Assembly (NCBI RefSeq): GCF_020866965.1
Contig: NZ_JAJATX010000015.1
Location: 1-64,000 of the forward strand
Source: Microvirga roseola
GTDB lineage: Bacteria > Pseudomonadota > Alphaproteobacteria > Rhizobiales > Beijerinckiaceae
Direction of reading: 5' to 3'
DNA: 64,000 nt
Numbering within the stretch: the first letter of the stretch is position 1; the number at the start of each line of letters is the position of its first letter. The notes under the pieces are model-generated. The model searched no databases. It saw nothing but the letters and a program-made list of their open reading frames with translations, and was not told where the DNA came from. Below are positions 35,159-44,139 of this stretch, piece after piece. A program made the translations under genes and the position numbers.

Positions 35159-36115
35159 TCAGTATCGGACGCGAGGATCGACGAAGGTATAAATGATGTC
35201 GGTCAACAGGTTGATGAGCACGTAGACTGCTGCGACGACGATGAGCGCGCCCTGAATGACCGGATAGTCTCGTCGCAGCACGGCAGAGACGACGAGATTG
35301 CCGATGCCGGGAAGCCCGAAAACAGTCTCGGTCACAATAGCACCGCCGACCAGCAGGGCTGCCGTGAGGGCTACCACTGTGACGATGGGCACTAGCGCGT
35401 TGCCGAAGGCGTGCCGAAGCACCACACGTGCCTCGGAGATGCCTTTCGAGCGCGCCGTTCGGACATAATCGTCACTCAGCACGTCGAGCATGCTGGCTCG
35501 TGTAAAGCGGACTATCAGGGCCGAGTTGACGATCCCGAGAACGGTTGCAGGCAAGGCGAGGTGCGCGAGGCGCTCCAAGAAAGGTGCTCCCGGCTCGCCG
35601 TAACCAGCCACGGGGAACCAGCCGAGGCGGACAGCAAAGAGCTGGATGAAGATGAGGCCGAGCCAGAAGCTCGGAATGTTCGCCGCCAGCATCGCGAGGC
35701 CGCTGACGATCTGGTCCAGGAGGCGCCCGCGCCATACCGCCGACACGATGCCAGCCGGGATACCCACCAGAGCCGCGATGGACACGGAAAAGAGCGCGAG
35801 AAAGAAGGTCGGTTCGGCTCTTTCTGCGATCGCCTGGATGACGGGGCGCTGCAGGAAGATTGAGTGACCAAGATTGCCGCGGGCGATTTCCTTCAGCCAC
35901 AGCACGAACTGGACAATGATCGGCTTGTCGAGACCGTAAACCTGCCGCAGCTGGGCGATGTCTTCGGCCGTTGCCTGATCGCCGAGCATGAGCGCTGCCG
36001 GATCGCCCGGCGCGAGTCGCGTCAGGAAGAAGACCATTGTAGCAACGAGAAACATGACGATCATGAGGCTGACGAGGCGCTGACCGAGCTTAAGCCACAT
36101 TGCTCTAGGCTCCAA
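35159..36115 (-). CDS. Dipeptide/oligopeptide ABC permease (DppB type)
   Basis: A 318-residue permease with the DppB/OppB N terminus (LVSLMIVMFLVATMVFFLTRLAPGDPA, and VYGLDKPIIVQFVLWL) and the EAA loop (TARSKGISEARVVLRHAFGNALVPI). Six helices are predicted. It follows the substrate-binding protein gene after 142 bases that contain an inter-gene hairpin. Confidence 0.88.
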   Translation of the reverse strand: MEPRAMWLKLGQRLVSLMIVMFLVATMVFFLTRLAPGDPAALMLGDQATAEDIAQLRQVYGLDKPIIVQFVLWLKEIARGNLGHSIFLQRPVIQAIAERAEPTFFLALFSVSIAALVGIPAGIVSAVWRGRLLDQIVSGLAMLAANIPSFWLGLIFIQLFAVRLGWFPVAGYGEPGAPFLERLAHLALPATVLGIVNSALIVRFTRASMLDVLSDDYVRTARSKGISEARVVLRHAFGNALVPIVTVVALTAALLVGGAIVTETVFGLPGIGNLVVSAVLRRDYPVIQGALIVVAAVYVLINLLTDIIYTFVDPRVRY

Positions 36116-36119
36116 AAGG

Positions 36120-36144
36120 GCAGAGGTGAAGAGCCCACCTCTGC
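36120..36144 (-). terminator. Inter-gene hairpin after the substrate-binding protein gene
   Basis: A perfect nine-base stem (GCAGAGGTG / CACCTCTGC) with a seven-base loop lies between the binding-protein stop and the DppB start. Hairpins at this place are common in peptide ABC operons: they partly terminate or protect the message so that more binding protein than permease is made. Confidence 0.55.
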
Positions 36145-36257
36145 GGATGTTAGATGAGACCGATGAGCTTTTATCCCGTCTCGGATGCTATGACGTCAGA
36201 GATGGACGAGTGCGGCAGCGTCCTGCACTTTCGCCCGGGATGCCGCCGCCCGGAGTG

Positions 36258-37823
36258 TTACTTGGCGAGTTCGACGTTCCAGAAAGCGGGCATCATCATG
36301 GGCGTATAGCCCTTCATGTTGTCGGAGAGGCCACTCAGCGCAGCGAAGTTGCCGACGCGGATGTAAGGCACCTCGTCGTAGATGACCTGCTGGACCTTGC
36401 CCCACAGAGGACCGCGCTTTGCGGAGTCCGACTCGCCGTTGAAGGCGGCGAGGGCCGCATCCTTTGCGGGCGTCTTCCACCAGCCCGGGGCGCCATCGCC
36501 GAGTTGCGGCGGGGAGAGCATGGGGTCCGGCATGAAGGCCGAGTGGGTGATGTACACGTCCCACAGGGCCGGATCGCCACGGCGCTGGACCAGCGTGGAC
36601 CAGTCGACCACGTCGAGCGCAACCTTGAACCCTGCCGCTTTCAGTTGCTCCGCCATCATGAGCGCCATGCGGTGATGGAAGTCATACTGCTTGGAATTGA
36701 GGATGCGGATCGGGGTTCCATCGTACTTGGCCTCCGCGAGCAGCTTCTTGGCCCCTTCCGGATCCGCCTTGTTGTACTTGTCGGCACCGGCGGTTGAACT
36801 GAACGGGGATCCTTTTGGGAAATGCTCGCCGGTTACGGTGAAGAACTTCGGCTCGCCGAAACCCGCGAGCAGGAGCTCTTCCGTATTCAGCGCCATCTGA
36901 AAGGCCTGGCGGATCTTCGGATCAACCATCGGTCCCTGCTTGGTATTGGTCGGAATATACGGGAAACCGTAAGGCATCGTCAGGACAGCGTTGACGCCCG
37001 AAGCGTTCGAAACCTTCTTATAGCTCTCTACGGGCAGCTGATCGGCGAACTGGTACTGTCCGGCGATGATGCCTTCGACCCTGGTATTGGCGTTCGGGAC
37101 GGGAATGAAGCGCAGTTCGTCGATTTTCGCCTCGCGCTTGCCCGCATAACCATCCGCAGGTTCACCGCGCGAGGAGTACGCATCGTTCTTCACCAGAACG
37201 ACGTACTGGTCCGGCTTGCGCTCACGGAACTTGTAAGGCCCGGTCCCTATGAACTCGACGAGCGGATTGGCGATCGACTCCTTCGCCATAATGACGGCGA
37301 ACCCCGACGGGAGTGCAAGATGCGCAAGCAGCGCGGGCTGAGGTTCGGAGAGCTCGATTTCGACCGTCGAAGGACCTTTTGCGGAGATCGACGTAATGCT
37401 CTTCGCGAGTGCCTTGCCGCGCGGCGTCATATCCACCCAGCGCTTGAGCGAAGCGACGACGTCTTCGGCGTCAAGCTCGCGGCCATTATGGAATTTCACG
37501 CCCTTGCGAAGTTCGATGGTGTACTTCTTACCGTCGGCAGAGATCTCCGGCATCTTGGCTGCCAGCATGGGCTGAACCGCCGAGTGGCTGTCGAAGGTGA
37601 ACAGCGGCTCGTAGACATGCTGCATGATGATGCTGACGAGGTCGGCCGTGGATGCCATCGGGTCGAGCGACTGCGGCTCGCCGATCATGGCGAGGTTAGC
37701 GCTTGTCTTTCCCTGCGCCCATGCGGCGCCGGGTCCGAGAAGAGCGGCTACGGCTACTCCAGCTGCGGCGAGCCCCAGCCCACGGCGCGTCCATCCGCCA
37801 GTGCGATCCCTCTGAATCTTCAT
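36258..37823 (-). CDS. Family 5 extracellular substrate-binding protein of the peptide ABC importer
   Basis: A 521-residue SBP_bac_5 protein with a twin-Arg-like signal (WTRRGLGLAAAGVAV, then GAAWAQ). Family sequences are present: LDPMASTADL near the start, LRKGVKFHNGRELDAEDVV and FQMALNTEELLL. It captures the imported compound in the periplasm. First gene of the minus-strand operon; ligand (peptide, N-acyl amino acid or glycan fragment) cannot be read from sequence. Confidence 0.88.
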   Translation of the reverse strand: MKIQRDRTGGWTRRGLGLAAAGVAVAALLGPGAAWAQGKTSANLAMIGEPQSLDPMASTADLVSIIMQHVYEPLFTFDSHSAVQPMLAAKMPEISADGKKYTIELRKGVKFHNGRELDAEDVVASLKRWVDMTPRGKALAKSITSISAKGPSTVEIELSEPQPALLAHLALPSGFAVIMAKESIANPLVEFIGTGPYKFRERKPDQYVVLVKNDAYSSRGEPADGYAGKREAKIDELRFIPVPNANTRVEGIIAGQYQFADQLPVESYKKVSNASGVNAVLTMPYGFPYIPTNTKQGPMVDPKIRQAFQMALNTEELLLAGFGEPKFFTVTGEHFPKGSPFSSTAGADKYNKADPEGAKKLLAEAKYDGTPIRILNSKQYDFHHRMALMMAEQLKAAGFKVALDVVDWSTLVQRRGDPALWDVYITHSAFMPDPMLSPPQLGDGAPGWWKTPAKDAALAAFNGESDSAKRGPLWGKVQQVIYDEVPYIRVGNFAALSGLSDNMKGYTPMMMPAFWNVELAK

Positions 37824-38051
37824 GCTGTCCTCCGTTGATGCCTATGCCTGCAAGAGTGTTCCCGCATGCTTCGAGCAGGCAGCGGTGAAAGTTTATTAAT
37901 CTGCTTCGTCGGCTGTCAATTGCCTTGACCCAATTTGCTGCCAGTCTTACGCCAATAGAGCAGACAGCATCGATCAGGGGAAGCGGATCGCTTCGGATCT
38001 ATGTAATTTTCTTTCGTGTGCGTGGGGCCGTATCAAGAGGGTCTATTTGAC
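37824..38051. promoter_or_regulatory. Divergent control region of the importer and the catabolic genes
   Basis: These 228 bases separate the leftward binding-protein gene from the rightward amidohydrolase gene and must hold both promoters. A TGAAAG element near 37886 and its complement CTTTC near 38013 could be regulator half-sites. The assignment is weak; no full palindrome was seen. Confidence 0.4.
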
Positions 38052-39185
38052 ATGAGTTTTGATCTCGTTCTGCGGGGTGGGCGCGTCATCGATCCATCCC
38101 AGTCCATCGACCGGGTGACCGATGTCGCCTTTTCGGGCGGGAAGGTTGCTGCGATCGGCAACAATCTCTCGGAGGGCGCACGCACCGTAAAGGATGTCGC
38201 CGGCAAGATCGTCACACCAGGGTTGATCGACCTTCATACGCACGTCTACTGGGGCGGAACCTCGCTCGGCGTGGATCCCCTCGTGCTGGCGCGAGGAGGA
38301 TGCACGACGCTGGTCGATACGGGAAGCGCCGGCCCCGGCAACTATCCGGGTTTTCTTGAGCACGTCATCAAGCCGTCGCCCGTGCGCATCGTCGCCTATC
38401 TCAACGTCTCCTTTGCGGGAATCTACGGCTTCTCCAAGCGCGTGATGGTCGGAGAGAGCGGGGATCTGCGCCTCATGGCGCCCATCGACGCCGTCGAGGT
38501 CGCCGAGGCCAATCGTGATACGCTGGCGGGCATCAAGGTGCGCGTCGGTTTCCACGCATCGGGAAATTCGGGCATCGTTCCGCTGGACATCGGCCGCCAG
38601 GTGGCTGATCGCGTCGGCATGCCAATGATGGTCCACATCGACCACCCGCCGCCGACCCTGCCGGAAGTTCTTGAGCGCCTGCGCGAAGGCGATGTGTTGA
38701 CCCACTGCTTTAGGCCATTCCCCAATTCGCCCACAACCGCGGATCGTAAGGTCCACCCGGCGGTGATTGAGGCACGCCAAAGGGGCGTGATCTTCGATAT
38801 CGGACACGGGATGGGATCCTTTGCGTTCGATACCGCGAGGGTCATGCTGGACAATGATTTCATGCCCGACTGCATCTCGAGCGATGTGCATGCCCTCTGC
38901 ATTGACGGACCTGCCTTCGACCTTCTGACCACCATGTCGAAATTCCTCTGCCTGGGGATGCCGCTGGTCGAGGTGATCAGGGCCGCAACCGAGAATCCCG
39001 CCAAGGCTCTCAAGCGGCCGGAACTGGGCACGCTCCGTCCTGACAGCGCCGGCGATGCGTCGATTTTGGAGTTGCAGAACGGCACCTTCGATTACGTGGA
39101 CTCGACCGGCGAGCGCCTCTCTGGAGAAACCTGCCTCGCCGCGAAGGGCGTGGTCATCAACGGTCAGATGTGGCACGAAGCCTGA
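38052..39185 (+). CDS. Amidohydrolase/deacetylase family metallohydrolase
   Basis: A 377-residue TIM-barrel metallohydrolase. Metal ligands can be read: HTH (residues about 60), a Lys in AGIKVRVGFHASG likely to be carbamylated, His in MVHIDHPP, His in LTHCFRP and Asp in CISSDVHAL. This is the amidohydrolase/deacetylase group that includes proteins annotated as N-acyl-amino-acid deacetylases or dihydroorotase-like enzymes; precise substrate unknown. The ATG at 38052 matches the family start. The RidA-like gene begins 13 bases after its stop. Confidence 0.82.
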   Translation: MSFDLVLRGGRVIDPSQSIDRVTDVAFSGGKVAAIGNNLSEGARTVKDVAGKIVTPGLIDLHTHVYWGGTSLGVDPLVLARGGCTTLVDTGSAGPGNYPGFLEHVIKPSPVRIVAYLNVSFAGIYGFSKRVMVGESGDLRLMAPIDAVEVAEANRDTLAGIKVRVGFHASGNSGIVPLDIGRQVADRVGMPMMVHIDHPPPTLPEVLERLREGDVLTHCFRPFPNSPTTADRKVHPAVIEARQRGVIFDIGHGMGSFAFDTARVMLDNDFMPDCISSDVHALCIDGPAFDLLTTMSKFLCLGMPLVEVIRAATENPAKALKRPELGTLRPDSAGDASILELQNGTFDYVDSTGERLSGETCLAAKGVVINGQMWHEA

Positions 39186-39198
39186 GAGGAGATGGAAT

Positions 39199-39660
39199 AT
39201 GACGCCCGAAGAGAGAATCGTCGCTCTGGGTTTTGTGCTGCCCGAGGCTCCGGTGCCGGTGGCCAATTATGTGCCGTACCGCTTCGCCGGACGTTTCCTT
39301 TATCTCTCCGGCCAAGGCCCCAAGCGCGCAGACGGCACCTACCGGCCGGGTCGCCTCGGCCGTGATGCGACCGTCGAGGAGGCCTATGAGGATGCCCGCC
39401 TGACGGGGCTTAACCTGCTCGCGATCGCGAAATCGGCTCTCGGCGAGTTGAGCCGCATCGAAGCCGTGGTGAAGCTGCTCGGCATGGTCAATGCCGAGCC
39501 GGATTTCTCCGATCACCCCAAGGTCATCAACGGCTGCTCGGATCTCCTCGTGGACGTGCTGGGCGAGGCCGGGCGTCATGCCCGCTCGGCCGTCGGAATG
39601 GGCTCACTGCCCAATCGCATGACTGTCGAGATTGAGGCCATTCTTCTCGTCCGAGACTGA
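39199..39660 (+). CDS. RidA-family protein (YjgF/YER057c/UK114)
   Basis: A 153-residue protein: PVANYVPYRFAGRFLYLSGQ, DATVEEAYEDARLTGLNLLA and the family tail NRMTVEIEAILLV. This matches the RidA superfamily subgroup with a long insertion (YjgH/AER-like). RidA proteins hydrolyse reactive enamine/imine intermediates released by PLP enzymes. The catalytic Arg of archetypal RidA is not clearly placed at its usual position, so its subclass is uncertain. It lies between a hydrolase and a PLP enzyme. Confidence 0.8.
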   Translation: MTPEERIVALGFVLPEAPVPVANYVPYRFAGRFLYLSGQGPKRADGTYRPGRLGRDATVEEAYEDARLTGLNLLAIAKSALGELSRIEAVVKLLGMVNAEPDFSDHPKVINGCSDLLVDVLGEAGRHARSAVGMGSLPNRMTVEIEAILLVRD

Positions 39661-39671
39661 AAGGGACGATC

Positions 39672-40754
39672 ATGAGCATTGAAAGCCTTAAGACCGAAGT
39701 TGCGCGCCAGTTCGGGACGCCCGCCGTGGTGATCGATCTCGACGTGGTCGAACGTAACATCGCCCGCGTGCAGGCCCTGTGCAACGCGGCGGGCGTCGCC
39801 AATCGGCCCCACATCAAGACGCACAAGAGCCCCATGATTGCGACCATGCAGCGCGAGGCGGGGGCGCGTGGCATCACCTGCCAGAAGATTGGCGAGGCCG
39901 AGGTCATGGCCGAAGCGGGCCATGACGATATCCTGATCTCCTACAACATACTGGGAGAGGAGAAGCTTCACCGCCTCGGTCGATTGATGTCGCAGGCGAA
40001 GGTCACGGTGGCGGCCGACAATCCGGTCGTCGTGGCAGGCCTGCCGCAGGCCACCGCCGTGGCCGGCCACGACCTGGACGTGGTTGTCGAGTGCGACACC
40101 GGCCGCAAGCGGGCAGGGGTCGAAACGGTGGCTGAAGCGATTGCCCTGGCCAAGGACATTGCATCCCGCCCCGGACTCTCGTTCGCAGGGTTCATGCTGT
40201 ATCCGCCGGAAGACGCCATGGCGGAGACGCAGGCCTTTCTGGATGCGGCCACGGCCGGGGTCCGGGAGCTTGGCCTCGATCCGCGCATAGTCTCGTCGGG
40301 CGGAACGCCGAATCTGCGCAATTTGGGCAAGGTCCGGGCCGTAACCGAGCACCGGGCCGGAACATCCGTGTTCAACGACCGCATGATGCTGGCGGCCGGT
40401 ATGGCGGGACTGGAGGATTGTGCACTCACGGTCTTCGCAACAGTCGTCAGCCGGGCAGGCCCCGAGCGGGGAATTCTCGATTCCGGCTCGAAAACACTGA
40501 CGAGCGATACGGGTGGGCTCGAAGGTCATGGGCTTATCATTGAGCATCCGCACGCGAAGATCGCTCGCTTCGCGGAGGAACACGGCTTCCTGGAACTCTC
40601 GGCTTGCAACGACCGTCCGCAAATTGGAGATGTTGTTCGGATCGTGCCCAACCACGTCTGTGTGGTGGTCAACATGGTGGACCGGTTGATCACGGTGCGC
40701 GGAGACCAGATCATCGGCGAACTGCCAGTCGCGGCGCGGGGCCGCTTGACCTGA
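39672..40754 (+). CDS. D-threonine aldolase/D-serine dehydratase-like PLP enzyme
   Basis: A 360-residue fold-type III PLP enzyme. The Schiff-base Lys lies in RPHIKTHKSP (about residue 40), and the C-terminal metal-ligand motif NHVC (IVPNHVCVVV) matches the His-x-Cys of DSD1-type D-serine dehydratases and D-threonine aldolases. It should act on D-3-hydroxy amino acids, giving glycine plus an aldehyde or a keto acid plus ammonia. It starts 11 bases after the RidA-like gene and ends the rightward operon. Confidence 0.85.
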   Translation: MSIESLKTEVARQFGTPAVVIDLDVVERNIARVQALCNAAGVANRPHIKTHKSPMIATMQREAGARGITCQKIGEAEVMAEAGHDDILISYNILGEEKLHRLGRLMSQAKVTVAADNPVVVAGLPQATAVAGHDLDVVVECDTGRKRAGVETVAEAIALAKDIASRPGLSFAGFMLYPPEDAMAETQAFLDAATAGVRELGLDPRIVSSGGTPNLRNLGKVRAVTEHRAGTSVFNDRMMLAAGMAGLEDCALTVFATVVSRAGPERGILDSGSKTLTSDTGGLEGHGLIIEHPHAKIARFAEEHGFLELSACNDRPQIGDVVRIVPNHVCVVVNMVDRLITVRGDQIIGELPVAARGRLT

Positions 40755-40849
40755 TCCGCTCCCGACCCAACTTCGCCCTTGGTGGAGACTGTGGTGCTCC
40801 GCCAGGCGGTGGCTTAGATTGATCTGACGCTAGATGGACCTTTAATGAC

Positions 40850-41055
40850 GGCTTCGACGGATCGAGCCGACAGCGGCCGCCGAGAGAGCTGTCCTCTCAT
40901 CTCGGTGTCGGTCATCCCGCTGCACCCCTGTTGGTCAGCTGTGCGCCACAATGAGATGGTGCTGGGTGTCGAGGGCGGCTTGGACGTTGTAGCCCACGAC
41001 CCCCGCGTGGATCGGTGAGGGAAACCTGCTGATCGGGACTGGCTTTGAGCTGGTC
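40850..41055 (-). mobile_element. IS1182-family transposase remnant
   Basis: Minus-strand translation gives GVVGYNVQAALDTQHHLIVA, characteristic of the catalytic region of IS1182-type transposases, then degenerate sequence in a shifted frame. It lies just outside the catabolic operon and is inverted relative to the IS1182 piece at 30185-30449. Confidence 0.7.
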
Positions 41056-41179
41056 GCCTCATGATGATCAAGGCTCCAAGTCACCCAAAGACGTGGTGCG
41101 ATTTCCAGAATGTCACACGACGGGTCAAGCTGGGATCGCATATCACTGCGACGGCAAGAGGGAGCAGTCGCGTCTCGGC

Positions 41180-41563
41180 TCAGCGGAGCGGATCGTTCTT
41201 GAGCAGGATCGGCTGGCCATGCGGCGTCGCGTGGGCGGCACGATCCCATGCGCCCCGTCGCTCGGCCAACGCCTGCTCGCTGGCGATGCCCTTCTCGCTC
41301 ACTAGAGCCTCGATCGCGGCAAGCCAGTGCCGGTAGTAGGTCGAGCCGTCATCGCAATCGCCAGCAGCCTGGGCGCGCTTGATTGCGCCAGACAGCGCCT
41401 GAGCCCATTCCGACCAGGTAAAAAGACTCCGCTCGTACAAGGCAAGTGTCATCGCGAAGGCCTGCGCTTCCCAAGGCTCGCGGAAAACGGGTTCACCATC
41501 CTCGCCGCGTGGGATCGGGGCAATCTCCGCCGCTGCGCGGGCAATCTCCTCATGCCGGCTCAA
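41180..41563 (-). CDS. Nitrile hydratase accessory protein
   Basis: A 127-residue protein from TTG 41561-41563, with GGGAGAG just upstream. It resembles the beta-subunit-like accessory proteins of cobalt nitrile hydratase (EPWEAQAFAMTLALYERSLFTWSEWAQ, YYRHWLAAIEALV). Such proteins help load cobalt into the alpha subunit by subunit exchange. It overlaps the beta gene end by 14 bases, consistent with coupling. Confidence 0.82.
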   Translation of the reverse strand: MSRHEEIARAAAEIAPIPRGEDGEPVFREPWEAQAFAMTLALYERSLFTWSEWAQALSGAIKRAQAAGDCDDGSTYYRHWLAAIEALVSEKGIASEQALAERRGAWDRAAHATPHGQPILLKNDPLR

Positions 41564-42209
41564 GATAGCTCTCCCAGGCATCGATCGACACGGTGAGGCT
41601 CGGATCGGCGTCCTCGCCCCAAAGCTCAGTCCCGGTGAAGCGGACCGTGTAGAGCCACTGCGGGGTCTCGCCCAGGCCATGAGCGTTGGTGTCCGGAAAC
41701 ACGTGACCGCCGTGGATCAGTTCGATTATGCCCTGCTTGCCGCGGGCATAGCGTGGCAGGCGGGTGTGGCCCTTGGGGTTTATGTTGCGGGTGACGACTC
41801 GATCTCCGACCGCAAAGCGCGCCGGCTGCTCCACGGCTCGATCAGCCGGACCGCCGCGGGCCAGCACTGCCGGCACGTCCTGCGCCCTGAGCACGCGCCT
41901 GATTGGCGCCGGATCCCGAAGAGCCTGTCCGAGCCGCAGTTCGTCCTCGGACACGAGCCCCGCTTGAACCACCAGCTTTTCGACGCCTTTGGTCCAGATC
42001 TCGTAATAGCTCGAGGCGAGATACTCGGCTGGCGGCAGGCTTTCGCGGGCATGCCGGCTCATATCGATATTCCAGCTGCCGGTTGCTCCCATGGCCAGGG
42101 TCAGGCCAAAGGCCCGCCGCTCCCACTCGGCATGGAACCAGGGCTCGTCCTGCTCGATTGCGATCGGCCCAAAGCCCATCATGCCGCCGAGGTCCTGGGC
42201 TCCGTTCAC
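41550..42209 (-). CDS. nthB: Nitrile hydratase subunit beta
   Basis: A 219-residue subunit beginning [20 protein letters not shown], the usual beta start. It contains [15 protein letters not shown] and a C-terminal SH3-like part ([46 protein letters not shown]). It forms the alpha-beta heterodimer with the product of the preceding gene and shapes the active site. The ATG overlaps the stop of the alpha gene. Confidence 0.92.
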   Translation of the reverse strand: MNGAQDLGGMMGFGPIAIEQDEPWFHAEWERRAFGLTLAMGATGSWNIDMSRHARESLPPAEYLASSYYEIWTKGVEKLVVQAGLVSEDELRLGQALRDPAPIRRVLRAQDVPAVLARGGPADRAVEQPARFAVGDRVVTRNINPKGHTRLPRYARGKQGIIELIHGGHVFPDTNAHGLGETPQWLYTVRFTGTELWGEDADPSLTVSIDAWESYLEPA

Positions 42210-42838
42210 CGCGCCACCTCCTCGGGCCGCCGGGCGAGTCCGGTGCCGATCATGGAGTCACGAGTCACAAGATCAGCCAGAGCTTCCTCGCTCATGCCCT
42301 CGGTTCCCTTAGGGCGCATCGGCACGACCAGGTACCGGATCTCGGCTGTCGAGTCCCAGACCCGGATCCGAGTCGTCTCCGGCAGGCTGACACCGAACTC
42401 TGCCAAGACCCCGCGGGGATCCAGCACCGCCCGAGAGCGGTAAGGGGCCGATTTATACCAGACGGGCGGCAGGCCGAGCACCGGCCAGGGATAGCAGGAA
42501 CACAGGGTGCAAACGACCATGTTGTGCTCGTCCGGTGTGTTCTCCACCGCCACCATGTGCTCGCCCTGGCGGCCTATGAAGCCTAAGGAGGCAATAGCTG
42601 CGGTCGCATCCTGCCGGAGCCATTCGCGATAGGCCGGATCCGCCCAGGCTTTGGCCACCACCCTGGCTCCGTTGCGCGGTCCGACCTTGACCTCGTAGGT
42701 CTCCACGAGTGCGTCTATCGCGGCCGGATCGACATAGCCCTTCTCGATCAGGATCGACTCCAGCGCGCGCACGCGCAGCTCGATGTCCGAGAGATGACTG
42801 TGGTCGTGATCATCTTGATAGTGGTGATGGTGCGTCAT
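42206..42838 (-). CDS. nthA: Nitrile hydratase subunit alpha, cobalt type
   Basis: A 210-residue alpha subunit. The metal motif is VCTLCSC with Cys110, Cys113, Ser114 and Cys115; Thr in the second position marks the cobalt class, iron enzymes usually have Ser. The following [15 protein letters not shown] and [17 protein letters not shown] are typical. The N terminus is His-rich ([13 protein letters not shown]), which might assist cobalt handling. The enzyme hydrates nitriles to amides. No amidase lies nearby. Confidence 0.93.
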   Translation of the reverse strand: MTHHHHYQDDHDHSHLSDIELRVRALESILIEKGYVDPAAIDALVETYEVKVGPRNGARVVAKAWADPAYREWLRQDATAAIASLGFIGRQGEHMVAVENTPDEHNMVVCTLCSCYPWPVLGLPPVWYKSAPYRSRAVLDPRGVLAEFGVSLPETTRIRVWDSTAEIRYLVVPMRPKGTEGMSEEALADLVTRDSMIGTGLARRPEEVAR

Positions 42839-42899
42839 GCGAGCATCCTATCGCAAACCCCTCGGAGGTCCAGCGCTAGCGCCGTTCCGCGAGCCAGGG

Positions 42900-43016
42900 C
42901 ACGAGCGCTTTCATGTGCACGGGTCGGGGGTGCGGCTATCGCCCCGTATGGCACTCGATCTGGCAATGGCCTTGTATGAGCTGAGAACCAATGCACTCAA
43001 GAGTGTCGTCATGTCT
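42900..43016 (+). pseudogene. Sensor histidine kinase fragment (HWE type)
   Basis: Plus-strand translation gives GVRLSPRMALDLAMALYELR then TNALKSVV, resembling the N-box region of HWE/HisKA_2 kinases (LSPRxALALAMALHELATNAxK). Nothing more of the kinase is present, and the frame soon becomes unrelated. Confidence 0.5.
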
Positions 43017-43475
43017 GGATGGCGCCCGCTTAGCAATATGACATCACTGCGATCCAACAATGCGGAAGTTGGCTAATGTCAGCTCTTGCAGGGAGCAGCG
43101 GTCGTTCCTGAAAGGGCTCCAGATGCCCGCGTTGACCCGGTCATTCTGGAGGATGGGCGACGCCTGCAATGGAGAGTGCAACACAGCGAGTGTCTGCCGG
43201 ATGGCATTCCGCAGGGCTATGACCGTGGTCACGAATGTTCACTAGATGGTGGACACGTCCCTAGGAAGGGCTGCTTAAACAGGCTCGCGAGCATTCTCAT
43301 GCCCCGCCCAAACTCGCTCCGCGTAACGCGGATCTATTTTGCGCACGCTCTTGGCCACAGCCCTTCAAAAGCCTCATTAGTGGCCCATGTTGTCCCGATC
43401 AGTGGCTCCTTAGTCGGCTGCTGCCCTTCCTGGCGTATTGCGCGTCTCGAAGCTCACCGGGCTTTGGAGGTTGCC
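43017..43475. other. Stretch without a convincing gene
   Basis: No frame has both a ribosome site and coding character. The bases leading into the next gene supply its Shine-Dalgarno. Confidence 0.4.
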
Positions 43476-43676
43476 ATGCCAACAGGAATGCCACCGAGCA
43501 AGAATTCCGGACATCCGCCTGCTGTATCCCCTGCACTCTGGCTCACCAGAACCTTGAACTGGACCGCACTCTTCCTAGGTGTTGCTTTGTGTTTATGGGC
43601 TATCAACAACACCGTGAACGCGCCCAGCTACTCGAATAGCCCGAGTATCACTGGAGCCTCCGCCGTCTACGAGTGA
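43476..43676 (+). CDS. 66-residue single-span membrane protein
   Basis: ATG 43476 follows TTTGGAGGTTGCC, a strong Shine-Dalgarno. The product has a Pro/Ser-rich cytoplasmic start, one helix (LNWTALFLGVALCLWAINNT) and a Ser-rich tail. Function unknown; first of the small-gene cluster that continues to 47082. Confidence 0.65.
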   Translation: MPTGMPPSKNSGHPPAVSPALWLTRTLNWTALFLGVALCLWAINNTVNAPSYSNSPSITGASAVYE

Positions 43677-43713
43677 TCGGCAAGAAACGCGGCCCGCTTC
43701 AGGGGAGGTGACC

Positions 43714-43815
43714 ATGATCGGCGATATGAAGCTCATCCGTAGATGGCCTTGGTTTTCCGCCATCGCCATTGCTGCCACTGGCCTTTTCGGCCTGGCCCTG
43801 ATTGTCCTTATCTGA
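43714..43815 (+). CDS. 33-residue membrane peptide
   Basis: ATG 43714 is preceded by AGGGGAGGTGACC, one of the best ribosome sites in the window. The peptide is a short basic start (MIGDMKLIRRW) plus one transmembrane helix (FSAIAIAATGLFGLALIVLI) running to the end. It lies 37 bases after the 66-residue gene, so the two may be co-transcribed. Confidence 0.6.
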   Translation: MIGDMKLIRRWPWFSAIAIAATGLFGLALIVLI

Positions 43816-44139
43816 GTATCTTCAGGGAACGGGCGGCACCGTATTCATCCTCTGCCGCATTGAGGCTGGCTCTCGATTTCGCGAGCGTCAGCTAGATAAG
43901 CAAGGCTGCCGGTAAACCGGTGGCCAACAAGCATTTCGATGCGCTGCCTCCACAGATCAATACCGTTGCTCACGGTCTCCTGACGCCTTCGACGCTCATC
44001 GCTACGAGAAAATCACGCTATTATAATCCTCGATCAAGCAGCCGTGAGTTCTTGCGCTCAGAGTATATGGCTCAGCACGCAGCCGGCCGCCAAAACCAGA
44101 CGAGGTCGTTTATCCGCGTATCCATTAGATCCTGATCCT
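43816..44139. other. Stretch without a convincing gene
   Basis: Nothing recognisable on either strand. It separates rightward small genes from a leftward group. Confidence 0.4.

Noticed and set aside
38043-39266. 407-codon minus-strand frame opposite the amidohydrolase
   Set aside because: Shadow; the plus-strand gene has a complete metal-ligand set and correct start.
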